From Mycobacterium sp. GA-1285 (lineage in GTDB: Bacteria; Actinomycetota; Actinomycetes; Mycobacteriales; Mycobacteriaceae): a stretch of DNA of 64,000 bases. Shown piece after piece: positions 1 through 11,363 of this stretch (position 1 is the first letter of the stretch; every line of letters starts with the position of its first letter). The stretch covers positions 1 to 64,000 of the forward strand of contig NZ_LQIS01000010.1 of the NCBI RefSeq assembly GCF_001499905.1, given 5' to 3'. The notes below the pieces were generated by a model. That model ran no database searches. It saw nothing but the letters and a program-made list of their open reading frames with translations, and was not told where the DNA came from. Made by a program: the position numbers and the translations under genes.

Positions 1-72
1 ACCCGGAAGCTAAGCCTGCCAGCGCCAATGATACTGCCCAACCCGGGCGGAAAAGTAGGACACCGCCGAACA
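1..72 (+). rRNA. rrf: 5S ribosomal RNA, 3' part
   Basis: The first 72 bases match the 3' two thirds of a mycobacterial 5S rRNA from memory: ACCCGGAAGCTAAGCCTGCC, then AGCGCC and GATACTGCCC, then GGAAAAGTAGGACACCGCCG and a final AACA. The 5' part lies outside the window. A strong intrinsic terminator follows at 82-111, as expected for the end of an rRNA operon. The reading frame that crosses this region is therefore not coding here. The exact 3' end is uncertain by one or two bases. Confidence 0.93.
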
Positions 73-81
73 CACATCAGG

Positions 82-111
82 ATTACCCCCCACAATTGCG
101 TGGGGGGTAAT
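82..111 (+). terminator. Intrinsic terminator of the rRNA operon
   Basis: A perfect 12-bp inverted repeat: ATTACCCCCCAC at 82-93 and GTGGGGGGTAAT at 100-111, around the 6-base loop AATTGC. It is followed by the T-containing tail TCTATTTCG. It starts about 10 bases after the 5S rRNA end, so it most likely ends the rRNA transcript. The promoter of the next gene must then lie in 112-170. Confidence 0.85.
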
Positions 112-174
112 TCTATTTCGCGGCAATCGATTCCGTATTATCGCGAGACTCCTCCATCGGGTAGAAAGGCATAC

Positions 175-957
175 GTGGCTGAGGACAAAAGGGGCGGCGA
201 CGCCGGGCGACGCCCGCAGCGGTCGGCGCCGCGCAGCTCCGGCCCGAACCGCGCCCGCAGGGCACAGCCCAAGCCCCACGGCGACGCTCGGCCACCGTCG
301 GGTCCGCCGATACCGGAGGGTATCGAGCCTCGGCAACTCGCGCCCGACGTGCGCGGCGAGCTCACGACGCTCGACCGCTCCACCGCCGACTTCGTCGCCC
401 GCCATCTGGTGGCCGCCGGCCAGCTCATCGACGACGATCCGCAGACGGCGCTCGAGCACGCCCGCGCCGCACGCAACCGCGCCGCCCGCATCCCCGCGGT
501 ACGCGAAGCGGTCGGCATCGCTGCATACCACTGCGGCGATTGGGCGCAGGCGCTCGCCGAACTCCGCGCAGCCAGGCGGATGGGTAGCAAATCATCCCTG
601 CTGGCGCTGATCGCCGACTGCGAACGCGGGGTCGGCCGTCCGGAGCGTGCGATCGAACTGGCCCGCAGCCCGGAGGCCTCCCAACTCACCGGCGACGACG
701 CCGACGAGCTGAGAATCGTCGTGGCCGGCGCCCGGTCCGATCTCGGACAGCACGAGCAGGCGTTGGCGCTTCTGTCTACGCCGCAACTGGATCCGAGCCG
801 CAAGGGACATACCGCGGCGCGCCTGTTCTATGCGTACGCCGAAACACTTCTGGCCCTTGGCCACAACGAGGACGCGTTGCAATGGTTCATCAACGCCGCC
901 GCCGCCGACCTCGAGGGCGTGACCGACGCCGAAGAACGCATCACGGAGCTCTCCTGA
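175..957 (+). CDS. Tetratricopeptide-repeat protein (Rv1691 type)
   Basis: A soluble 260-residue protein. The first 50 or so residues are Arg/Pro-rich and low-complexity. From about residue 70 onward there are Ala/Leu-rich helical pairs typical of TPR repeats (for example around GDWAQALAELRAARRMG and HNEDALQWFINAAA). The frame is open further upstream, but that part lies in 5S rRNA and its terminator. I therefore chose GTG 175, which has AGAAAGG a few bases before it. By synteny it is the counterpart of Rv1691, a TPR protein of unknown role. It is followed with almost no gap by the HAD phosphatase, so the two are probably co-transcribed. Confidence 0.85.
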   Translation: MAEDKRGGDAGRRPQRSAPRSSGPNRARRAQPKPHGDARPPSGPPIPEGIEPRQLAPDVRGELTTLDRSTADFVARHLVAAGQLIDDDPQTALEHARAARNRAARIPAVREAVGIAAYHCGDWAQALAELRAARRMGSKSSLLALIADCERGVGRPERAIELARSPEASQLTGDDADELRIVVAGARSDLGQHEQALALLSTPQLDPSRKGHTAARLFYAYAETLLALGHNEDALQWFINAAAADLEGVTDAEERITELS

Positions 958-958
958 G

Positions 959-1981
959 GTGAGGACCCTCGCCCACGAGCACGACTGCCTTCTGCTCGAC
1001 CTCGACGGCACCGTGTTCCGCGGACACGAGGCCACAGTCGGAGCGGTCGACACGCTGGCAACGATTCGTGCGCGCACCCTCTACGTCACGAACAACGCCT
1101 CGCGTGAGCCCGCCGACGTCGCCCAGCATCTCCACGCTCTCGGCTTTCGCGCCACGCCGGAGGACGTCGTCACCAGCGCCCAGAGCGCCGCACGGCTCCT
1201 TGCCGCCCAACTGTCCTCGGGCGCAATCGTTCTCGTCGTCGGAACCGAAGCGCTCGCCAACGAGGTCATGCGCGTCGGGCTCAAACCAGTCCGGCAGTGG
1301 TCGGATGGACCCATCGCCGTCGTGCAGGGACACTCACCGCAGACCGGTTGGCCCGATCTGGCCGAAGCGGCCTTGGCCATCCGGGCCGGCGCACTGTGGG
1401 TGGCGGCCAATGTCGACCGGACTCTGCCGTCGGAACGGGGTTTGTTGCCTGGCAACGGCTCCATGGTGGCGGCGCTGCGCGCGGCGACCGACCGCGAACC
1501 CCAGGTGGCGGGCAAGCCGCAGCCGACTCTGCTCACCGATGCCTTGGCCCGAGGCACTTTTCACGCTCCGCTGGTCATCGGCGACCGCCTCGACACCGAC
1601 ATCGCTGGGGCCAATGCCGCCGGACTGCCCAGCCTCCTCGTGCTCACCGGTGTCAGCACGGCCGTCGACCTCGTCTGTGCACAGGCGTCGGAGCGACCGA
1701 CCTACCTGGCGGCCGATCTGCGGTCGCTCGACGCGCCGACGGACATGCTGCGCATCGGGGCACATCCCGCCTGGCGCCTCGAGGTTGCCCCACCGACGGT
1801 GACGGTGCACTCCACCGGCCACGCTCCCGGCGACGACCTATCGGTCGTGCGGGCCACTGCCCACACCGTGTGGAACACCGGCCTCGACGGCCGGTCGGTC
1901 ACGATCACCGCCGGTGACGACACCGCTCGACAGGCACTGAACCGCTGGTGCCTGCTTCCCGAGCCGAATCAGCTAGCGTGA
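959..1981 (+). CDS. HAD-superfamily phosphatase (Rv1692 type, glycerol 3-phosphate phosphatase)
   Basis: A 340-residue HAD hydrolase. Motif I is LLDLDGTV at about residues 12-19, with the nucleophile and acid/base Asp. The motif IV region GDRLDTDIAG is at about residues 207-216, and TNNAS at about 42-46 fits motif II of the NagD-like subgroup. A C-terminal extension of about 80 residues follows the HAD core. The M. tuberculosis orthologue Rv1692 is described as a phosphatase acting on glycerol 3-phosphate and linked to recycling of polar lipid heads. The GTG start comes one base after the stop of the TPR gene, and the stop overlaps the next small gene (GTGA at 1978-1981). Confidence 0.9.
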   Translation: MRTLAHEHDCLLLDLDGTVFRGHEATVGAVDTLATIRARTLYVTNNASREPADVAQHLHALGFRATPEDVVTSAQSAARLLAAQLSSGAIVLVVGTEALANEVMRVGLKPVRQWSDGPIAVVQGHSPQTGWPDLAEAALAIRAGALWVAANVDRTLPSERGLLPGNGSMVAALRAATDREPQVAGKPQPTLLTDALARGTFHAPLVIGDRLDTDIAGANAAGLPSLLVLTGVSTAVDLVCAQASERPTYLAADLRSLDAPTDMLRIGAHPAWRLEVAPPTVTVHSTGHAPGDDLSVVRATAHTVWNTGLDGRSVTITAGDDTARQALNRWCLLPEPNQLA

Positions 1982-2175
1982 ACCTCGATATGAGTACCGA
2001 TCCTGAACAGATTCGCGCCCGGATCGCGGAGTTGCTGGCGGAGCTGCCCGACCCCGCGCAGGAAGGTTCGGGTTTCGCGGACCTGGCCGACGACGAGGTC
2101 GAGCTCCTCGCGGCACGGCTGGAAGAGGCGCACGACATGCTCGTGCAGGCGCTCGAGTCGGTCGAGAAGGGCTGA
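1978..2175 (+). CDS. Small conserved hypothetical protein (Rv1693 type)
   Basis: A short acidic, helix-prone protein of 65 residues with no known domain. It reads DPEQIRARIAELLAELPDP near the N-terminus and later has a run of Glu-rich helix. I chose GTG 1978 because it overlaps the preceding stop as GTGA, the joint used repeatedly in this operon; ATG 1990 is the alternative. The stop is five bases before tlyA. A small gene also sits here in M. tuberculosis (Rv1693). Function unknown. Confidence 0.75.
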   Translation: MNLDMSTDPEQIRARIAELLAELPDPAQEGSGFADLADDEVELLAARLEEAHDMLVQALESVEKG

Positions 2176-2180
2176 GTTCC

Positions 2181-2984
2181 GTGGCACGGCGCGCGCGAGT
2201 GGACGCCGAGTTGGTGCGACGGGGGTTGGCCCGGTCCCGCCAGCAGGCGGCCGAGCTGATCGGCGCGGGACGGGTGAGCATCGATGGGATGCCGGCTGCC
2301 AAACCCGCCACCGCCGTCTCGATCACGGCGAGCCTGACCATCGAGGGTGCCGACGAGCGCACCTGGGTGTCGCGGGGCGCGCACAAGCTGATTGGCGCAC
2401 TGGACGCATTCGGCCTCCCGGTGACCGGCAGGCGGTGCCTGGATGCCGGCGCGTCGACGGGCGGCTTCACCGAAGTGCTGCTTGATCGGCGCGCACGTCA
2501 GGTGATAGCTGCCGATGTCGGTTATGGACAGCTGGCCTGGTCGCTTCGCAACGATCCACGCGTGACGGTGATGGAACGCACCAATGTGCGCGAGCTGACG
2601 GCCGATGCGATCGGCGGACCCGTCGACGTGATCGTCGCCGACCTGTCTTTCATCTCGCTGTCCACAGTTCTGCCCGCGCTGACGTCGTGCGCGTCACCCG
2701 GCGGCGATATCGTTCCGATGGTGAAACCGCAGTTCGAGGCCGGCAAGGACCGGGTCGGTGCCGGGGGCGTGGTCACCGATCCGGCGTTGCGCGCCGAGGC
2801 GGTCCTCTCGGTGGCCCGCCGTGCGGCCGAACTGCGCTGGCATCCGGTCGCGGTGACAGCGAGCCCGCTGCCCGGGCCGTCTGGCAACGTCGAATACTTC
2901 CTGCACCTACGCACCGACGCGGGACTGCAAGGCGGCGAGATCGAAGACGCGGTGCGTACCGCCGTCGCGGAGGGTCCGCAGTGA
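2181..2984 (+). CDS. tlyA: 16S/23S rRNA 2'-O-methyltransferase TlyA
   Basis: TlyA methylates the 2'-OH of C1409 in 16S rRNA and C1920 in 23S rRNA, and its loss gives capreomycin/viomycin resistance. The protein has 267 residues, the usual length. Residues about 5-65 form an S4 RNA-binding domain ([20 protein letters not shown]). An FtsJ-like Rossmann methyltransferase domain follows, with SAM motif [16 protein letters not shown] at about 84-100, [10 protein letters not shown], and the catalytic-tetrad segment VKPQFEAG. Its start is GTG 2181, five bases after the previous stop. Its stop overlaps nadK. Confidence 0.96.
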   Translation: MARRARVDAELVRRGLARSRQQAAELIGAGRVSIDGMPAAKPATAVSITASLTIEGADERTWVSRGAHKLIGALDAFGLPVTGRRCLDAGASTGGFTEVLLDRRARQVIAADVGYGQLAWSLRNDPRVTVMERTNVRELTADAIGGPVDVIVADLSFISLSTVLPALTSCASPGGDIVPMVKPQFEAGKDRVGAGGVVTDPALRAEAVLSVARRAAELRWHPVAVTASPLPGPSGNVEYFLHLRTDAGLQGGEIEDAVRTAVAEGPQ

Positions 2985-3904
2985 ACACCGACCGGGCGAT
3001 TCTGATGGTGGTGCACACCGGGCGCGACGAAGTCACCGAAGTTGCCCGACGAGTGCAGAAAGTGCTCACCGACAACGGAATACGGCTAAAGGTGCTGTCG
3101 GCCGAAGCCGTCGACCGTGGGCCCGTTCCCCCGTCGCAGGATGACATGGGCTCGCTCGGCGTGGAGATCGAAGTGGTCGACGCCGACGAGCGCGCCGCCG
3201 AGGGTTGCGAACTCGTCCTCGTCCTCGGCGGTGACGGCACCTTCCTGCGCGCTGCCGAACTTGCTCGCAACGTCGAAATCCCGGTGCTAGGAGTCAATCT
3301 CGGACGCATCGGCTTCCTCGCCGAGGCGGAGGCCGACTCCATCGACGCGGTACTCGACCGCGTCGTCAAGCGCGACTACCGCGTGGAGGAGCGCATGACG
3401 CTCGACGTCGTGGTGCGGGTCGACGGCAAGATCGTCGACCGGGGCTGGGCGCTCAACGAAGCCAGCCTGGAAAAGGGGCCCCGGCTCGGAGTACTGGGAG
3501 CCGTCCTCGAGGTCGACGGCCGCCCGGTGTCGTCCTTCGGCTGCGACGGCGTGTTGGTGGCAACCCCGACCGGATCGACGGCGTGGGCGTTCTCCGCCGG
3601 CGGGCCGATCGTGTGGCCCGAACTGGAGGCAATCCTGGTGGTACCGAACAACGCTCACGCATTGTTCGCCCGGCCGATGGTCACCAGCCCCGAGGCGGCC
3701 ATCGCGATCGAGATCGAGGCGAGGGGTCACGACGCGCTGGTGTTCTGCGATGGGCGCCGCGAGATGGTGGTGCCCGCGGGGGGACGCGTGGAGGTCACCC
3801 GGTGCGGCACCCCGGTGAAGTGGGTGCGCCTCGACAGCGCACCGTTCACCGACCGTCTGGTGCGCAAGTTCCGGTTGCCGGTCACGGGGTGGCGCGGACA
3901 GTAG
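2981..3904 (+). CDS. nadK: NAD kinase
   Basis: It phosphorylates NAD to NADP with ATP or polyphosphate (PpnK family). The protein has 307 residues. The hallmark GGDGT motif is in [15 protein letters not shown] at about residues 82-96, and the conserved NE segment is [10 protein letters not shown]. The glycine-rich region [15 protein letters not shown] completes the NAD-binding domain. I chose GTG 2981, which overlaps the tlyA stop as GTGA; the longer upstream frame lies inside tlyA. Its TAG stop shares one base with the recN start. Confidence 0.96.
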   Translation: MNTDRAILMVVHTGRDEVTEVARRVQKVLTDNGIRLKVLSAEAVDRGPVPPSQDDMGSLGVEIEVVDADERAAEGCELVLVLGGDGTFLRAAELARNVEIPVLGVNLGRIGFLAEAEADSIDAVLDRVVKRDYRVEERMTLDVVVRVDGKIVDRGWALNEASLEKGPRLGVLGAVLEVDGRPVSSFGCDGVLVATPTGSTAWAFSAGGPIVWPELEAILVVPNNAHALFARPMVTSPEAAIAIEIEARGHDALVFCDGRREMVVPAGGRVEVTRCGTPVKWVRLDSAPFTDRLVRKFRLPVTGWRGQ

Positions 3905-5664
3905 TGCTTTCCGAGATCCGTATCGAGTCACTGGGTGCGATCAGCGCCGCGACCGCTGAATTCGACCGCGGCTTCACCGTGCTGACCGGCGAGACCGGTA
4001 CCGGCAAGACAATGGTGGTCACCGGTCTACACCTGCTCGGCGGCGCACGCGCCGACGCCACGCGGGTGCGCTCCGGGGACAGCCGGGCGGTTGTCGAAGG
4101 GCGTTTCACCACAACCGAACTCGCTGACGGCGTGGCATCGTTGGTGGATGAGATCCTCGACAGCTCGGGCGCCGAACGCGACGACGACGGCAGCGTCATC
4201 GCCGCCCGCTCGGTCAGCCGCGACGGGCCGTCACGTGCCTACCTCGGTGGCCGCAGCGTGCCGGCGAAATCGTTGAGCGGCTTCACCGCCGAACTGCTCA
4301 CGCTGCACGGTCAGAACGACCAGCTGCGGTTGATGCGCCCCGAAGAACAACGCGCCGCGCTCGACCGGTTCGCCGATGTCGAGACACAGCTGAAGCGCTA
4401 CCACCGCGTGCGGGAGGAGTGGCTTGCGGCTCGACGCGATCTGCTGGACCGCACACAGCGCGCGAGGGAGCTCGCGCTCGAAGCCGACCGGCTGAAGTTC
4501 GGCCTCGACGAAATCGATGCCGCCGCATCACAACCGGGGGAGGATGCCGCCCTCGTCGACGACATTCGGCGGCTTTCCGAACTCGACGCACTACGTGAAG
4601 CGGCCCAGGTCGCTCGGGCAGCGCTCGCAGGCCCCGACGACCCCACGCCCGACGCGGTGTCCGCGGCCCATGGCGTCGCACACGCCAAATCAGCACTGGA
4701 GGCAGCGGGTGACACGGCGTTGACCGCCCTCGCCGAGCAACTCAGCGAAGCCATCGCGGTGATCACCAATGTCAGCGGGGAACTCGGCTCCTACCTGTCC
4801 GCGTTGCCGACCGACACCAGCGCGCTGGAGACAAAGCTCGCACGGCAGGCCGAACTTCGTTCGCTCACCCGCAAATACGCAGCTGACATCGACGGCGTGC
4901 TCGAGTGGGCTCGTGAGTCCCGGAAACGGCTCGAGCAACTCGACGTGTCCGAGGAAGCGCTGACCGGTCTCCAACGCCGGGTCGATGAACTCGAGGCGAA
5001 GACCGTCGCCGCGGCGTCCGATCTGACCAAGGCCAGAACCAAGGCGGCCAAAGGTCTCGCCAAGGCGGTGACCGCCGAGTTGTCCGGCCTGGCCATGGCC
5101 GGCGCCGTGTTCACCGTGTCGGTGGGCCCGCTGCTCGCCCGCGCCGACGACTCGGCGCCGGTGGTGTTGCCGTCGGGCGAGACGGTGCATGCCGGCCGCG
5201 ACGGCGTTGACAACGTCGAGTTCGGATTCGCAGCGCGCGGCACCGATGTCCTACCCCTGCACAAGAGTGCATCGGGCGGCGAACTCTCCCGGGTCATGCT
5301 GGCACTCGAGGTGGTGCTGTCCTCGTCGGCCGAAGGAACCACGATGGTGTTCGATGAGGTCGATGCCGGGGTCGGCGGCCGGGCCGCGGTGCAGATCGGC
5401 CGCCGGTTGGGCCGGTTGGCTCGCACCCACCAGGTCATCGTCGTCACGCATCTGCCGCAGGTCGCCGCGTATGCCGACGTGCACCTCGTGGTGGACAGCG
5501 GTGGCGGGAAGGCCCCGAGGAGCGGGGTTCGGCGCCTCGACGACGAGGAGCGGGTGGGCGAGCTGGCACGCATGCTGGCCGGGCTCGGCGAATCCGACAG
5601 CGGACGCGCGCACGCCCGCGAGCTGCTCGAGGCGGCGCAGAAAGAGCGCGCTGAAGGCGGTTAA
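3904..5664 (+). CDS. recN: DNA repair protein RecN
   Basis: An SMC-like ATPase used in double-strand break repair. It has 586 residues. Walker A is GETGTGKT at about residues 29-36. The middle is a long coiled coil rich in Ala, Arg and Glu (about 160-390). The C-terminal lobe has the ABC signature SGGELSRVMLALEVVL and Walker B TMVFDEVDAGVGG, followed by HQVIVVTHLPQVAAYAD. The GTG start at 3904 gives an N-terminus (LSEIRIESLGAIS) that aligns with known mycobacterial RecN; GTG 3889 is less likely. It ends against a convergent tetR, which overlaps by 4 bases. Confidence 0.96.
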   Translation: MLSEIRIESLGAISAATAEFDRGFTVLTGETGTGKTMVVTGLHLLGGARADATRVRSGDSRAVVEGRFTTTELADGVASLVDEILDSSGAERDDDGSVIAARSVSRDGPSRAYLGGRSVPAKSLSGFTAELLTLHGQNDQLRLMRPEEQRAALDRFADVETQLKRYHRVREEWLAARRDLLDRTQRARELALEADRLKFGLDEIDAAASQPGEDAALVDDIRRLSELDALREAAQVARAALAGPDDPTPDAVSAAHGVAHAKSALEAAGDTALTALAEQLSEAIAVITNVSGELGSYLSALPTDTSALETKLARQAELRSLTRKYAADIDGVLEWARESRKRLEQLDVSEEALTGLQRRVDELEAKTVAAASDLTKARTKAAKGLAKAVTAELSGLAMAGAVFTVSVGPLLARADDSAPVVLPSGETVHAGRDGVDNVEFGFAARGTDVLPLHKSASGGELSRVMLALEVVLSSSAEGTTMVFDEVDAGVGGRAAVQIGRRLGRLARTHQVIVVTHLPQVAAYADVHLVVDSGGGKAPRSGVRRLDDEERVGELARMLAGLGESDSGRAHARELLEAAQKERAEGG

Positions 5665-6236
5665 CCTCCCAGCACGGTGTCGATCAGCGCCTCAAGGAAT
5701 TCCGGCTCGGCCGGTTCGTCGGTGGCGAGTCGCCGGTAGAACAGCGCACCCGACAGTGCCACCGACGCGGCCTCGGGATCGATGCGCTCAGGGAATTGCC
5801 CATCATCGACACCGGAGGTGATGCTGGCTGTGAGCCGCTGCCGCCGTAGGGCCGAATACACGTGGAAGAACCGGCGGATGTCCGGTTCTTTCTGCGCGGC
5901 GTGCACGAGCGCGGGAATGCAGGCTGACACCGCGGACTCGCTCAGGGCGCGGGCGAGGTGCTCCAGCAGAATCCGAACCTGCTCGCGTGCTGTCGCGGTG
6001 GGCACTTCCCGGCCAGGGTCCGGCTGGACATTGAGAGTCTCGAGCGCATCGGCGATCAACGCGGTTTTGTTCGGCCAATGCCGATACAGCGTGCTGCGGC
6101 CTACGCGTGCTCCTGCGGCGACGGACTCCATGCGGAACCCGGCGTAACCGACGCGGGCGAACTCGTCGAGCGCAGCGCGAAGAATCATCCGCCGAGAATG
6201 TTCGGCCCGCGGATCGGGCCGGCTTTTCTGGGACAT
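5661..6236 (-). CDS. TetR-family transcriptional regulator
   Basis: A 191-residue regulator. The N-terminal helix-turn-helix reads MESVAAGARVGRSTLYRHWPNKTALI at about residues 38-63 and is a textbook TetR DNA-binding domain. The C-terminal part is a TetR ligand/dimerisation domain. I chose ATG 6236; a GTG at 6278 would start inside the divergent gene. It is transcribed away from a VOC-family gene across only 31 bases, so it probably controls both. It is an insertion relative to the M. tuberculosis order (recN-Rv1697). The 4-base overlap with recN is convergent. Confidence 0.88.
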   Translation of the reverse strand: MSQKSRPDPRAEHSRRMILRAALDEFARVGYAGFRMESVAAGARVGRSTLYRHWPNKTALIADALETLNVQPDPGREVPTATAREQVRILLEHLARALSESAVSACIPALVHAAQKEPDIRRFFHVYSALRRQRLTASITSGVDDGQFPERIDPEAASVALSGALFYRRLATDEPAEPEFLEALIDTVLGG

Positions 6237-6267
6237 TGGTGTATCATAACTTTCAGGAGGTGCAATT

Positions 6268-6648
6268 ATGGCAGGCACCAGTGTTCGCTACATCGTGGAC
6301 GACGTCGACTCGGCCGTCCAGTTCTACACCAACCAGCTGCACTTTGACGTGGTCATGCGACCTGGACCCGGGTTCGTCATGCTCCGTCGCGACGAGTTGC
6401 GACTGCTGTTGAACTCGCCCGGCGGGGGAGGCGGAGCCGGGGAGTCGCTCAGCGACGGGAGCCGGCCCGTTCCCGGTGGCTGGAATCGAATCCAGCTGGA
6501 AGTCGACGACCTTGACGACACCGTCTCCCGGCTCGTCGACGCCGGCGTGCCTTTTCGCGAGAGCGTCATCACCGGACGCGGTGGGCGTCAGGCCTTGGCC
6601 GTGGATCCCTCGGGCAATCTCGTCGAGCTGTTCGAACCAGCCCGCTGA
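6268..6648 (+). CDS. VOC-family (glyoxalase/bleomycin-resistance) protein
   Basis: A small 126-residue protein with one glyoxalase-type beta-alpha-beta-beta-beta pair. It contains YIVDDVDSAVQFYTNQLHF at the start, MLRRDELRLLLNSPGG in the middle and DPSGNLVELFEPAR at the end, the typical VOC C-terminus with a metal-ligand Glu. A strong AGGAGG ribosome-binding site sits at 6256-6261, before ATG 6268. It may detoxify or bind a small electrophile or metabolite whose identity the sequence does not show. It is divergent from tetR and probably regulated by it. Confidence 0.85.
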   Translation: MAGTSVRYIVDDVDSAVQFYTNQLHFDVVMRPGPGFVMLRRDELRLLLNSPGGGGGAGESLSDGSRPVPGGWNRIQLEVDDLDDTVSRLVDAGVPFRESVITGRGGRQALAVDPSGNLVELFEPAR

Positions 6649-6728
6649 GTGTTACGTGTGTGACAAAAGGGACAGATGATGCGGCGCGCCTCCGACAGAT
6701 AGCACGCCGATCTCGACAAAATCGCCGC

Positions 6729-7913
6729 ATGAAGATGTCAGCGCTGCTATCTCGCAATGCCAGCTCACGTCCGGGCCTTACCGGCACGGCCAGAGTCGAT
6801 CGCGACATCGATCGGCTCCTGCGGCGCGTCACCCCCGGCGACATCGTCGTCATCGACGCCCTCGATCTCGACCGCATCACCGCCGATGCGCTGGTCGAGG
6901 CCGGCGTCACCGGCGTGGTCAACGCCTCCCCCTCCATCTCCGGGCGGTATCCCAACCTGGGACCCGAAGTCCTGGTCGCCAACGGGATCACCCTGATCGA
7001 CGACACCAGCGACGACGTCTTCAAGAAGGTCAAGGACGGCGCGCGCGTACGACTGCACGACGGCGGCGTCTACACCGGCGACCGCCGCCTCGTGCAGGGG
7101 GTCGAGCGCACCGATCATGAGATCCACGAGCTGATGCACGAGGCCAAGAGCGGGTTGGTCGCGCACCTCGAGGCGTTCGCCGGCAACACCATCGAGTTCA
7201 TCCGCAGCGAGAGCCCACTGCTGATCGACGGCATCGGTATCCCCGATATCGACGTCGACCTCACCCGGCGCCACGTGGTGATCGTCGCCGAGGACGTCGA
7301 CGCCGCAGTCGACCTCAAGGCGCTCAAACCCTTCATCAAGGAGTACCAACCGGTGCTCGTCGGCGTGGGCACCGGCGCCGACGTCCTGCGCAAGGCGGGC
7401 TACCGGCCGCAACTCATCGTCGGCGACCCCGACAAGATGAGCGCCGAAGTGCTGCGCTCCGGCGCCCAGGTGGTCTTGCCCGCCGACGCCGACGGGCACG
7501 CCGCCGGACTCGAACGAATCCAGGACCTCGGGGTCGGGGCGATGACGTTCCCTGCTGCGGGATCAGCGGCCGACCTGGCGTTGTTGCTGTGTGACCATCA
7601 CGGCGCATCGCTGATCGTCACCGCCGGTCACACCGCCAGCATCGAGGAGTTCTTCGATCGGGCCCGCCAGCAGAGCAACCCGTCGACGTTCCTGACCCGG
7701 CTCAAGGTCGGTGAGAAGCTCGTCGACGCCAAAGCCGTTGCCACGCTGTACCGCAGCCGGGTTTCGGGCGGAGCGATCGCGATGCTGGTGCTCGCGGTGC
7801 TGGTCGCGGTGATCGTCGCGCTGTGGGTGGCGCGCGTCGATGCCGCGCTGCTGGACTGGATCGTCGACTACTGGAACCGCTTCTCGCTGTGGGTCCAGGG
7901 CTGGGTCACCTAG
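6729..7913 (+). CDS. steA: SteA-like cytokinetic-ring protein (Rv1697 type)
   Basis: A 394-residue cytoplasmic protein with a C-terminal transmembrane anchor. The main part has a thiamin-pyrophosphokinase-like fold (IVGDPDKMSAEVLRSGAQVVLPADADG, then AAGSAADLALLL). The hydrophobic helix at about residues 345-370 includes AIAMLVLAVLVAVIVALWVA. ATG 6729 gives the N-terminus MKMSALLSRN, which matches the mycobacterial family; the frame upstream is longer but not conserved. In Corynebacterium SteA works with SteB in cell separation. Here the next gene is the SteB/MctB counterpart, nine bases downstream. Confidence 0.88.
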   Translation: MKMSALLSRNASSRPGLTGTARVDRDIDRLLRRVTPGDIVVIDALDLDRITADALVEAGVTGVVNASPSISGRYPNLGPEVLVANGITLIDDTSDDVFKKVKDGARVRLHDGGVYTGDRRLVQGVERTDHEIHELMHEAKSGLVAHLEAFAGNTIEFIRSESPLLIDGIGIPDIDVDLTRRHVVIVAEDVDAAVDLKALKPFIKEYQPVLVGVGTGADVLRKAGYRPQLIVGDPDKMSAEVLRSGAQVVLPADADGHAAGLERIQDLGVGAMTFPAAGSAADLALLLCDHHGASLIVTAGHTASIEEFFDRARQQSNPSTFLTRLKVGEKLVDAKAVATLYRSRVSGGAIAMLVLAVLVAVIVALWVARVDAALLDWIVDYWNRFSLWVQGWVT

Positions 7914-7922
7914 GAGCGCCCG

Positions 7923-8861
7923 ATGATATCGCTACGCACACACGCGATTTCGCTCGCGGCGGTGTTTCTCGCGCTCGCCATCGGCGTCGCACTCGGGTCG
8001 GGGATGCTGTCCAACACCGTGCTGTCCGGGCTGCGTGATGACAAACACGAACTGCAGGAGCGGATCAACACCCTGACCGACGAGCGGAATGCGCTCAACG
8101 AAAAGCTCAGTGCAGCAGGGGAATTCGATGCGCAGATGTCACCGCGCATCCTGCGCGACACACTCGTCGACAAATCGGTGGTGTTGTTCCGCACCCCCGA
8201 TGCCGCCGACGACGATGTCGACGCGGTGACCCGGCTGGTCGGTCAGGCCGGTGGGACGGTCAGCGGCACGGTGGGATTGACCCCCCAGTTCGTCGAGGCC
8301 AACGCCGCCGAAAAGCTGCTGTCGGTGGTCAACTCGCCGATCGTGCCGGCGGGCAAACAGCTGAGCACCACCTCGGTGGACCAGGGCTCGCAGGCGGGCG
8401 ACCTCCTGGGCATCGCGCTGTTGATCGATCGCGACCCCAAAGTGCAGACCGTCGACGACACCCAACGCGAAACGGTGCTCGCGACGCTGCGCGACACCGG
8501 TTTCATCACCTACAGCGACCGCATGGGTGCGGCGAACACGGCGCTGATCGTGACCGGTGGGCCGCTGGGCGACGATGCCGGTAACCGGGGCGCCACCGTC
8601 GCCCGATTCGCCGGCGGGTTGGCCCCGCACGGCTCGGGCACAGTGCTGGTGGGCCGCGACGGCTCGGCATCGGGCACCGCCGCGATCGCCGTGACGCGCT
8701 CAGACCCCGCACTGACCTCAGCGGTGAGCACGGTCGACGACGTCGGCACCGAATCGGGCCGAATCACTTCGGTGCTGGCGCTGGGCGATCTGGTGAACGG
8801 CGGCCGGCCGGGCCAGTACGGGATCGGGCAAGGGGCGGCGTCGGTCACCGTCCCGCAGTGA
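7923..8861 (+). CDS. mctB: MctB/SteB-type envelope protein (Rv1698)
   Basis: A 312-residue secreted or membrane-anchored protein. The N-terminal hydrophobic segment is ISLAAVFLALAIGVALGSGML at about residues 9-29. A coiled-coil segment (DKHELQERINTLTDERNALNEKL) follows at about 40-63, then a soluble domain. In M. tuberculosis the orthologue Rv1698 (MctB) was reported as an outer-membrane protein needed for low intracellular copper; in corynebacteria the same family is SteB. It directly follows steA, and the two are an obvious operon. Confidence 0.9.
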   Translation: MISLRTHAISLAAVFLALAIGVALGSGMLSNTVLSGLRDDKHELQERINTLTDERNALNEKLSAAGEFDAQMSPRILRDTLVDKSVVLFRTPDAADDDVDAVTRLVGQAGGTVSGTVGLTPQFVEANAAEKLLSVVNSPIVPAGKQLSTTSVDQGSQAGDLLGIALLIDRDPKVQTVDDTQRETVLATLRDTGFITYSDRMGAANTALIVTGGPLGDDAGNRGATVARFAGGLAPHGSGTVLVGRDGSASGTAAIAVTRSDPALTSAVSTVDDVGTESGRITSVLALGDLVNGGRPGQYGIGQGAASVTVPQ

Positions 8862-8900
8862 GCCCTCGGCGCGTCACCGACGCGGTGTCGCCCTCGGTGT

Positions 8901-8949
8901 TAGGGTGGGGTTCCGTGGGTCGGCAGGCCCCAAACTGGGGATCACCCTA
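8901..8949 (+). promoter_or_regulatory. Structured pyrG leader with inverted repeats
   Basis: In the 125-base gap before pyrG, TAGGGTG at 8901-8907 is repeated inverted as CACCCTA at 8943-8949. Between them is a small CCCC-AAACT-GGGG hairpin at 8928-8940. TAGGGT could also act as a -10 box. This may be a structured leader or an operator. The pyrG ribosome-binding site CGGAGG is downstream at 8975-8980. Confidence 0.35.
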
Positions 8950-8950
8950 G

Positions 8951-11359
<2,409 letters not shown>

Positions 11360-11363
<4 letters not shown>

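Noticed and set aside
28-174. The extra N-terminal part of the TPR protein frame
   Set aside because: It lies over the 5S rRNA end and the terminator, and the conserved protein starts at 175.
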